Assembly (NCBI GenBank): GCA_021783685.1 | Contig: JAJXTQ010000120.1 | Location: 1 to 6,494 of the forward strand | Length of the DNA stretch: 6,494 nucleotides | Direction of reading: 5' to 3' | Source of the DNA: Pseudomonadota bacterium | GTDB taxonomy: Bacteria; Pseudomonadota; Gammaproteobacteria; UBA5335 | Part shown: positions 1-5,143 of the stretch, one piece after another | How the letters are laid out: each line of letters starts with the position of its first letter | Position numbering within the stretch: position 1 is the stretch's first letter | The notes under the pieces: generated by a model | The model's database searches: none | Seen by the model: the letters and a program-made list of their open reading frames with translations, nothing else | What the model was told of the DNA's origin: nothing | Made by a program: the position numbers and the translations under genes

Positions 1-688
1 CCGCTACGCCCACAAGATTCCGTTCATCATGAAGTTCAACCACAACGAAATCCTGAGCCTGCCGGTGCAGTACGATCAGACCCTGTTCGCCAGCGTCGAT
101 CAGGCGTTCGACATGGGCGCCATCGGCGTCGGGGCGACGGTCTATTTCGGCGCTCCCGAGTCGCGGCGGCAGATCCAGGAAGTGAGCGCGGCCTTTGCCC
201 GCGCCCATGAACTCGGCATGGTGACCATCCTGTGGGCCTATACGCGCAACAACGCCTTCAAAAAGGACGGCGTCGACTACCATCTTTCCGCGGATCTCAC
301 GGGACAGGCGAACCACATCGCCTCGACCATCGGCGCCGACATCGTCAAGCAGAAGATGGCCGAGAACAATGGCGGCTACAAGGCGATCAATTTCGGCAAG
401 ACGCATGAGAAGGTCTACACCGAACTGACCACCGATCACCCCATCGACCTGGCACGTTACCAAGTGGCCAACTGCTACATGGGCCGCTGCGGGTTGATCA
501 ATTCGGGCGGTGAATCCGGCGCCAACGACTTTGCTCAGGCCGCGCGCACGGCCGTCATCAACAAGCGCGCCGGCGGCATGGGGCTGATCTCCGGCCGCAA
601 GGCGTTCCAGCGTCCGTTTGCCGAAGGCGTCAAGCTGCTCAACGTCATTCAGGATGTCTATCTCGACGCCAGCGTGACGATCGCCTGA
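1..688 (+). CDS. fbaB: Class I fructose-bisphosphate aldolase, FbaB type (3' part, 5' end outside window)
   Basis: This cytoplasmic enzyme reversibly cleaves fructose 1,6-bisphosphate to glyceraldehyde 3-phosphate and dihydroxyacetone phosphate through a Schiff-base lysine, in glycolysis or gluconeogenesis. The frame is open from the first complete codon at base 2, so the upstream part of the gene is cut off by the window edge. About 229 residues are visible, against about 350 for E. coli FbaB. From memory, the match to E. coli FbaB is near-continuous: [82 protein letters not shown] and a C-terminus ending in [11 protein letters not shown]. The lysine of DIVKQK (codon 347-349) is my candidate for the Schiff-base residue, inferred from family position. 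The phosphate-binding [12 protein letters not shown] segment is present. The ATG at base 29 is internal, not the start. The family is certain; the fbaB symbol rests on recalled similarity. Confidence 0.95.
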   Translation, partial: RYAHKIPFIMKFNHNEILSLPVQYDQTLFASVDQAFDMGAIGVGATVYFGAPESRRQIQEVSAAFARAHELGMVTILWAYTRNNAFKKDGVDYHLSADLTGQANHIASTIGADIVKQKMAENNGGYKAINFGKTHEKVYTELTTDHPIDLARYQVANCYMGRCGLINSGGESGANDFAQAARTAVINKRAGGMGLISGRKAFQRPFAEGVKLLNVIQDVYLDASVTIA

Positions 689-707
689 AGCCCGAGGTCG
701 CTCCACC

Positions 708-737
708 AAAAAGGCCGGGATCACCCCGGCCTTTTTT
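708..737. terminator. Rho-independent terminator, likely bidirectional
   Basis: A perfect 7-bp stem GGCCGGG / CCCGGCC (713-719 with 725-731) encloses a 5-base loop. It is flanked by AAAAA (708-712) on the left and TTTTTT (732-737) on the right. Read on the plus strand it ends the aldolase transcript 20 bases after the stop. Read on the minus strand the A-run becomes a U-tract, so it can also end the convergent operon whose last stop lies at 775. The stem is GC-rich with a clean U-tract in each direction. Confidence 0.93.
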
Positions 738-774
738 CATGGAACGCGAGGCTGCCGCGCCGCCGGGCCTCATA

Positions 775-1245
775 TCACTGCCCGAGGTGCTCGCCGATCA
801 AGCGCGCCTGGCGGTCGTGCTCGGCTTGTCCGCGGGGCCCGCGGATCAGCTGGATGGGTTTGGACACGATCTGGCCCAGCAGCCCGGCCAGATCGCCCCG
901 CCGGCGCGGCAGGACATGAAAATGACAATGGGGCACGGTCTGATGGGCGGCCCGACCTTCGTTGATGGCGAAGTGGATCCCGTCGGGCGCGAGGGGGCTG
1001 CGCCGGAGGGCCTGGGCCACCCGATTCGCTGTCTCCAGCAAGTGGGAACGCAACGCCGGCGACAGATCCGCCAGTGTTTCGCCGTGGGTGCGCGGAATCA
1101 CCAGGACATGTCCGGGGCGCAGCGGGAATGCGTCCATGAAGGCGATGCACTGATCGTCCTCCGTCACCCGGCTGGAGGGCAGCTCGCCGGCGACGATGCG
1201 GCAAAAGATGCAATCGGCACTGCGAGCGGAGGCGGTCCGGTTCAT
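775..1245 (-). CDS. HIT (histidine triad) family nucleotide hydrolase/transferase
   Basis: A 156-residue HIT-family protein. The family hydrolyses or transfers nucleotidyl groups, for example adenosine phosphoramidates or dinucleoside polyphosphates; the substrate here cannot be read from sequence. The histidine triad is His106-Cys-His108-Phe-His110 followed by Val-Leu-Pro, with His108 the expected nucleophile. Other family marks are CIFCRIVAGELPSS at 12-25, with a CxxC pair that may help bind zinc, FMDAFPLRPGHVLVIPRTH at 36-54, and HFAINEGRAAHQTVPH at 91-106. No signal peptide or membrane segment is seen, so it is cytoplasmic. It is the last gene of the operon: its ATG overlaps the usp stop in an ATGA junction, and there is only a weak, distant ribosome-binding site, which suggests translational coupling. 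A 66-base gap separates the stop codon from the 708-737 hairpin. The family is clear; HinT, Ap4A hydrolase or another subgroup is undecided. Confidence 0.93.
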   Translation of the reverse strand: MNRTASARSADCIFCRIVAGELPSSRVTEDDQCIAFMDAFPLRPGHVLVIPRTHGETLADLSPALRSHLLETANRVAQALRRSPLAPDGIHFAINEGRAAHQTVPHCHFHVLPRRRGDLAGLLGQIVSKPIQLIRGPRGQAEHDRQARLIGEHLGQ

Positions 1246-1697
1246 GCGGTGGCCGGGCCTTCATCATGGGGGTCGATGGCCACCAGCAGATCGCACGGAA
1301 TCTGCCCCAGCAGGCTCTTTCCGACCGACCCGCCCCACCACCGGGCCAGTGCGCCGCGATGGCGATGGCCCACGACGATGAGGTCCGCGCCATAGTCGCG
1401 GGCCACGGTGCCGATGCGCTCGACCGGCTCGCCGAATTCGATGCGCGTCTGCACGGCAAGCCCCATGGCCACCATATCCCGCGCGCCCTCGTCCAGCGTC
1501 TGGCGCGCCGGCGCCTCGAGGGCATCGGTCATTTCCGGGGTGACGATGGTCTCGGCCATGGCCAGGCCCGTGGGAATGCCGACCACGGCGAGCAGACACA
1601 CCTCGGCTCGGCACAGCCGGGCCAGTTCGGTGCCCTGGTGCAGTACGGCGCGGCCCTCCGGGGAGCCGTTATACGCGAGCAGGATCCGGCGATACAT
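1242..1697 (-). CDS. Universal stress protein (UspA family)
   Basis: A single-domain cytoplasmic Usp protein of 151 residues, near the usual 140-150. Usp proteins are dimeric and many bind ATP; their effects in stress survival are mostly indirect. The N-terminal strand RRILLAYNGSPEGRAVL is the standard opening, but the usual Asp of the DGS turn is Asn10. The C-terminal nucleotide loop is Gly110-x2-His113-x9-Gly123-Ser124, inside LIVVGHRHRGALARWWGGSV, so the second glycine of the ATP-binding G-x2-G-x9-G-S/T motif is His. ATP binding is therefore uncertain. The start is well set: GGGAGGT at 1703-1709 lies 5 bases before the ATG although it sits inside the transporter gene. The gene overlaps the transporter by 29 bases upstream, and its stop shares an ATGA with the HIT gene downstream. 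Its place after a drug-efflux pair suggests a stress-related accessory role, which is inference. Confidence 0.93.
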   Translation of the reverse strand: MYRRILLAYNGSPEGRAVLHQGTELARLCRAEVCLLAVVGIPTGLAMAETIVTPEMTDALEAPARQTLDEGARDMVAMGLAVQTRIEFGEPVERIGTVARDYGADLIVVGHRHRGALARWWGGSVGKSLLGQIPCDLLVAIDPHDEGPATA

Positions 1698-3255
1698 GAG
1701 ACACCTCCCGGGTGCGGCCCATCAGCCAGGCCGGGCCGATGGCCACGAGGAAAACCACCGCGACGAGTATAAAGCCTTCGCGGTAGGCCCAGGTATTGGC
1801 CTGGGCGTAGACCACCCGGCCGAGAAAGTCGGCAGCGTAACCCTGGCCGAGATCCCCTGACGCGCCGCCCGCCCGCGACAATTCGCCGAGCCGATCCAGC
1901 AGTGCCAGGGCGTTGGCGTTGCCGGGCGATTGCGTGGCCGTCATGGCGTCGACCATGAAGGCCGTGCGCCGCTCCATGAACACGGTGAGCAGATTGACAC
2001 CCAGGGCGCCGCCCAACTGGCGCAGGAAGTTCACGGTTCCGGAGCCCTGGGCGATTTTTGCGGGAGGCACCGCCCGCAGCGCCCCGGCCGTCAGCGCCGG
2101 CATGACCAGCCCCAGTCCGATCCGCCCCAGGGCAATGGCGAAGGCCAGGAAGGCAAAGGCCGTGTTGGCGTCCACGTCGTGCAAGAGCCAGAACGACAGG
2201 GCAAAGATGCCAAGGCCCGCGATCACCGGGTAGTGCGGCTGCAGGCGGTCGGATAGCTGGCCGGCCACCGGAAAGATCACGGCCAGCACCAGCCCGGCCG
2301 GCATGAGCAGCAGGCCGGAACGGGTGGGCGTATACCCTTGGATGGTCTGCACGAAGACCGGGATGAGGTAGGTCGAACCGAACAGGCCTGCGCCGTAGAT
2401 GATCGTGACGGCGGCGGCTGCCGAGAAACGAGCGTTCTTGAACAGGCTGAAATCCAGCAGTGGCTGGGGGTGGCGGCGTTCCCAGGCGATGAGGCCGCAC
2501 AGGCAGGTGGCCGAGAACAGCAGCGTCAAGCCCGTCGGGATCTCGTTCCAACCCCAGCGTTGGCCGTTGGCCAGCGCGGTCAGGAGGGGGAACAGCGTGG
2601 CCACGATCAGCAGCAGACCCATGCTGTCCAGTCGTGGCCGGGCCGCGCGGGCATCGGTGCCCGGCAGCAGCAGGCTGGCCAGCCCCATGCCGATCAGGCA
2701 GAACGGAAGGGTCATGAAGAACACGTAACGCCAACTGAGGTTGTCTACCAACAGACCGCCGATGGTCGGTCCCAGCGCGGGGGCGAGCACCACGCCGATG
2801 CCGTAGATGCCCATCGCCTGGCCGCGCTTTTCCGGTGGAAAGACACTGAAGATCACCAGCATGGCCAGCGGCTGGGTCAGGCCGGCCGCGCCGCCCTGCA
2901 GGATGCGCGCGAAGATCAGCGTCTGTTCGTTGGGGCTGAGGCCACCGAGGATGGAGCCGGCGGTAAAGATCCCGATGGCGATCAGGAAGGCGCCGCGCTG
3001 GCCGAAACGCCCGACCATCCAGGCGTTGGCCAGCATGGTCGAGGTCATGGCGGCAAGAAATCCGGTCGACATCCACTGGGCCTGGGTGGCGCTGATGCCG
3101 AAGGCGCCCATGATGTCGGGAATGGCCACGTTGACGATGGTGGAAGAGAGGACGGTCGAAATGGTCCCCGTCATGACGGTCAGCGTCGCCAGCCAGCGGT
3201 AGGCCGCGCCGTAACGGGCACTCAGGCGTTCCAGATCGGAGGCTTCAGTGTTCAA
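1669..3255 (-). CDS. MFS drug efflux transporter, DHA2 (EmrB/QacA) family
   Basis: An inner-membrane drug:H+ antiporter of 528 residues, close to EmrB (about 512), with hydrophobic segments consistent with 14 helices starting near residue 20. DHA2 marks are STIVNVAIPDI in the first helix, QAQWMSTGFLAAM in the second, FARILQGGAAG, and motif C as GIGVVLAPALGPTIGG before SWRYVFFMTLP. The usual Asp of the first-helix LDxTIV motif is Ser. The loop 2-3 motif A reads NAWMVGRFGQRG and lacks the usual Asp; EmrB, as I recall it, also deviates here. A long hydrophilic loop (about 430-480) precedes the last helix. The start codon is TTG at 3255, preceded by GGAAG with 6-base spacing; the next in-frame ATG is 27 codons later, inside helix 1. 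The gene overlaps the fusion-protein gene by 11 bases and usp by 29. It probably pumps lipophilic compounds through the adjacent EmrA-like protein and an outer-membrane channel not seen here. Substrates are unknown. Confidence 0.94.
   Translation of the reverse strand: MNTEASDLERLSARYGAAYRWLATLTVMTGTISTVLSSTIVNVAIPDIMGAFGISATQAQWMSTGFLAAMTSTMLANAWMVGRFGQRGAFLIAIGIFTAGSILGGLSPNEQTLIFARILQGGAAGLTQPLAMLVIFSVFPPEKRGQAMGIYGIGVVLAPALGPTIGGLLVDNLSWRYVFFMTLPFCLIGMGLASLLLPGTDARAARPRLDSMGLLLIVATLFPLLTALANGQRWGWNEIPTGLTLLFSATCLCGLIAWERRHPQPLLDFSLFKNARFSAAAAVTIIYGAGLFGSTYLIPVFVQTIQGYTPTRSGLLLMPAGLVLAVIFPVAGQLSDRLQPHYPVIAGLGIFALSFWLLHDVDANTAFAFLAFAIALGRIGLGLVMPALTAGALRAVPPAKIAQGSGTVNFLRQLGGALGVNLLTVFMERRTAFMVDAMTATQSPGNANALALLDRLGELSRAGGASGDLGQGYAADFLGRVVYAQANTWAYREGFILVAVVFLVAIGPAWLMGRTREVSHVSPDPARV
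1703..1709 (-). promoter_or_regulatory. Ribosome-binding site of the usp gene inside the transporter coding region
   Basis: On the minus strand the bases read GGGAGGT, a near-perfect Shine-Dalgarno sequence, 5 bases before the usp ATG at 1697. It lies within the last codons of the transporter gene. This supports the usp start and the 29-base overlap, and means usp can be initiated independently rather than only by read-through of terminating ribosomes. Confidence 0.8.
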
Positions 3256-4339
3256 TTGCGACTTCCACCATCATGCCCGGCCGCAAATCCGTGGCAGGCG
3301 GATCGAGCGCGATGCGAATGGGGAGGCGCTGCGTGATCTTGGTGAAATTTCCGCTGGGGTTGGGGTTGGGGATCAGCGCGAACTGACTGGTCGCGGCCTG
3401 ACCCAGATCGCTGACGCGCCCGGTGAGGCGCAGGCCGGGATAGGCATCGACCCGTATCTGCGCGCGCGATCCGAGCCTGATGTCCGCGATCGCGGTCTCC
3501 TTCACGTTGGCCTCGACCCGGATGGTGGCGGGGTCATGCATCAGCAGGAGGCGTCGTCCCGGTACTGCATACTCCCCGGCATGGGCAAACGTCTCGTCGA
3601 CGACGCCGTCCACGGGGCTGCGTAAGGAGAGTTTGGCGAGCCGGATTTCCTGTTGGGCGAGCGTGGCGCGTGCCTGTTCGCGGGCGGCAGCGAGTTCGGC
3701 GACCTGCTGTTCCAGCACGGCGACGGTCTGCGCGCTGGCCTGGGCCTGGGCTACACCGGCCTGTGCCACCTTGAGCTGGGCGCCGGCCTCCCGGACCGCC
3801 TGTTCTGTCGCCGCGCGTTCATGCACCGTCTGATCCCAGCTCTGCACGCTGATGACGTGATCGGCGACGAGCGCGTCGGCCCGCTCGGCGTTGTGTCGGG
3901 CCAATTCCTCGCGCGCCTGCACTGCCGCAAGGCTGGCGCGAGCGCTCTCGAGCCGGGATCGCGCCGCCTCCGTATCGGCCTCGACGGCGCTGCGCTGCTG
4001 GTTGATGCGGGCCATCAGGGTTTCTCGGCTGGCCTCGAGTCGGGTCAGCGCGGCGCGGCTCTCCGCCACGGCTGCCTTGCTTTCGCCGTCATCGAACTGG
4101 ACCAGCAGGTCGCCCGCAGCGACATGTTGACCGGGCGTGAGGTCCAATTGCGTGATGCGTCCGGGCAGTTCGCTGCTCACCGTGATCATGTCGGCGGCGA
4201 CACGGGCGTCATTGGACTGAACCACCGTGAATTGCCGGTGCAGCCAGAGGGCGACGGCCACCGAAAGGCACAGGACGAGAACGATGATCGTCAACTGCGC
4301 GAGCCGGCGTCGAGGGGGTGATGCGAGCGGGTTCATCAT
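3245..4339 (-). CDS. Membrane fusion protein, HlyD/EmrA family efflux subunit
   Basis: The periplasmic adaptor of a tripartite pump, 364 residues. A short positively charged N-terminus (PPRRR) precedes one anchor helix at about 13-33 (LAQLTIIVLVLCLSVAVALWL), with no lipobox, so it is anchored like EmrA. The first lipoyl half is at 49-84 (ITVSSELPGRITQLDLTPGQ). A long Ala/Glu/Gln/Arg-rich coiled-coil hairpin spans about 85-233, and the second lipoyl half is at 234-268 (LRSPVDGVVDETFAHAGEYA). A beta-barrel domain follows at 272-350, and LRPGMMVEVAI lies near the end. It starts with two ATG codons; the first overlaps the regulator's stop in an ATGA junction, with AGGA 9 bases upstream. Regulator, adaptor, then transporter is the gene order of E. 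coli emrRAB. An outer-membrane channel gene is absent from the window, as it is from the E. coli operon, where TolC serves. EmrA-like is the best description; exact orthology is not shown. Confidence 0.94.
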   Translation of the reverse strand: MMNPLASPPRRRLAQLTIIVLVLCLSVAVALWLHRQFTVVQSNDARVAADMITVSSELPGRITQLDLTPGQHVAAGDLLVQFDDGESKAAVAESRAALTRLEASRETLMARINQQRSAVEADTEAARSRLESARASLAAVQAREELARHNAERADALVADHVISVQSWDQTVHERAATEQAVREAGAQLKVAQAGVAQAQASAQTVAVLEQQVAELAAAREQARATLAQQEIRLAKLSLRSPVDGVVDETFAHAGEYAVPGRRLLLMHDPATIRVEANVKETAIADIRLGSRAQIRVDAYPGLRLTGRVSDLGQAATSQFALIPNPNPSGNFTKITQRLPIRIALDPPATDLRPGMMVEVAIEH

Positions 4340-4809
4340 GGCGCACGATCCTGCGGGGCGGAAGAGCGGTGTCCGGCAGCGGCGTGGGCTGCATTACGCA
4401 AAACGCGATCCAGGGCAGACAGCAGGTGATCCAGAACGCTGTCGTCGATTCCATCGAGCAGTTCGGTGCGCAACGCGTCGGCAATGGCGTCGACCTCCTG
4501 CATCGCCACGGCGCCGTCGGGAGTGAGAATCAGCCGCTTGGCGCGCCGATCTTCCGGATCGACGTGGCGTTCGACCAGGCCGCGCGACTCCAGATCATCG
4601 AGAATCCGCACCAGACTGGCTCCTTCGATCCCGATCGATTGCGCCAGCGCGGTCTGCGAAACCCCGTTTCCCAGACGATGCAGATGGAGCAGTGCCAGCC
4701 ACCGCGCCTGGCTAAGGCCGGTGTCGCGCAGCCGGTCGTCGAGCAACTGGCGCCAGCGCCGGGCGGTTTCGGCGATGCGCATGCCGATGCGAGCATGGTG
4801 AGTGTCCAT
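4336..4809 (-). CDS. MarR/SlyA-family transcriptional regulator
   Basis: A 157-residue winged-helix regulator of the MarR family, expected to be a dimer whose DNA binding is released by small phenolic or other lipophilic ligands. The fold reads in order: N-terminal dimerisation helix (about 8-30), LSQARWLALLHLHRLG, SQTALAQSIGIEGASLVRILDDLESRGLVER with the recognition helix at about 62-75, and a wing with DPEDRRAKRLILTPDG at 84-99. C-terminal helices follow (100-140), then a loose tail rich in Ala, His and Ser. It resembles SlyA (IGIEQPSLVRTLDQLE and DRRAKRIKLT, from memory) more than EmrR. It is the first gene of the efflux operon, joined to the adaptor gene by ATGA. No Shine-Dalgarno sequence precedes the ATG at 4809; AT-rich palindromes begin 3 bases upstream. 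An internal ATG at codon 10 is a possible alternative start. Autorepression is likely, but SlyA-type proteins can also activate. Confidence 0.94.
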   Translation of the reverse strand: MDTHHARIGMRIAETARRWRQLLDDRLRDTGLSQARWLALLHLHRLGNGVSQTALAQSIGIEGASLVRILDDLESRGLVERHVDPEDRRAKRLILTPDGAVAMQEVDAIADALRTELLDGIDDSVLDHLLSALDRVLRNAAHAAAGHRSSAPQDRAP

Positions 4810-4812
4810 ATC

Positions 4813-4841
4813 ATTAGTTTGCTAATAATTTGGCAATTATT
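4813..4841 (-). promoter_or_regulatory. Predicted SlyA/MarR operator, two overlapping palindromes over the operon promoter
   Basis: Two perfect inverted repeats overlap here. ATTAG-N4-CTAAT occupies 4813-4826 and AATAATT-N4-AATTATT occupies 4824-4841. On the minus strand the core of the first reads TTAGCAAACTAA, which differs from the published SlyA consensus (TTAGCAAGCTAA, recalled) at one position. The second begins within the last three bases of the first. A possible -10 element AATAAT (4841-4836, minus strand) lies in the outer arm, but no good -35 was found. The site starts 3 bases upstream of the regulator's ATG, in an AT-rich island within GC-rich DNA. Binding here would block transcription of the five-gene operon, fitting autorepression. 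Confidence 0.72.
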
Positions 4842-4967
4842 CAAGCGGGACCTTGGCGACCGCGATGAAGGGCCGATGCCCTTGCGTCATTGCTTCGTTC
4901 CATCACTGCCGCATGTGTCGCCCAATCACGACGAATTTCTGTTCATTCATGGTCGATTGTCAGTGCG

Positions 4968-5004
4968 TTGATCAATGATCTTGATTGACGATTTGATGAC
5001 GGAT
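4968..5004 (+). repeat. Three tandem TTGAT-N4-GAT direct repeats, possible activator site
   Basis: The unit TTGAT-N4-GAT occurs at 4968-4979, 4981-4992 and 4993-5004, with start-to-start spacings of 13 and 12 bases. The four middle bases differ each time (CAAT, TGAC, GACG), so the fixed positions stand out. The first copy also holds the palindrome TTGATCAA (4968-4975). The array sits about 20 bases upstream of the candidate -35 box. Direct repeats are typical of AraC-family activator sites, which is inference. The half-site resembles FNR/CRP TTGAT, but no copy has the matching ATCAA at the right distance. Confidence 0.5.
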
Positions 5005-5024
5005 TCGGCTTCATGTGTTTGAGC

Positions 5025-5053
5025 TTGCCCTGCGGCGGGGGATGAACTAAGCT
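5025..5053 (+). promoter_or_regulatory. Candidate sigma-70 promoter for the monooxygenase gene
   Basis: TTGCCC (5025-5030) and TAAGCT (5048-5053) are separated by 17 bases on the plus strand. The -10 match is weak, with 3 of 6 consensus positions, so a promoter of this kind would probably need an activator. The alternative -35 TTGAGC (5019-5024) pairs with no better -10. It would give a leader of roughly 80 bases. Confidence 0.3.
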
Positions 5054-5143
5054 CCGGCGACAAAAACCAATAAGTGCTTCAGTGAAAAGGGGCGATTCGG
5101 GGGCTTACTGTTTTCGGATGACATTCAGGCGGAGGATTACACC

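Larger units (their letters stand above)
4842..5143. promoter_or_regulatory. Intergenic regulatory region between divergent units
   Basis: No convincing gene lies between the regulator and monooxygenase genes; the plus-strand frame running across here from the regulator gene is an antisense shadow. Visible elements are a short perfect hairpin AAGGGC-N4-GCCCTT (4868-4883), the TTGAT repeat array (4968-5004), a possible promoter (5025-5053), a likely leader of about 80 bases, and the monooxygenase ribosome-binding site GGAGGA (5131-5136). No sigma-54 promoter was recognised by eye. Confidence 0.6.

Noticed and set aside
1529..3076. Minus-strand open frame of 515 codons overlapping the transporter in another frame
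   Set aside because: Its composition (Arg, Pro, Gly rich) is typical of an out-of-frame shadow, and the transporter frame gives a full EmrB-like protein.
2338..3336. Plus-strand open frame of 332 codons opposite the transporter gene
   Set aside because: It is rich in Gln, Gly, Arg and His with no recognisable domain or membrane segments, and lies entirely antisense to a well-supported DHA2 transporter. It is a shadow frame in GC-rich DNA.
3653..4971. Plus-strand frames opposite the adaptor and regulator genes
   Set aside because: No family features and no convincing ribosome-binding sites. They are antisense to the HlyD and MarR genes.
4968..4985. FNR/CRP-type binding site
   Set aside because: The TTGAT half-sites are present, but no ATCAA follows after four bases, so the canonical TTGAT-N4-ATCAA palindrome is absent. 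The direct-repeat reading fits better.
4820..5143. Sigma-54 promoter for the monooxygenase gene
   Set aside because: No GG-N10-GC element with reasonable flanks was found by eye upstream of the gene.
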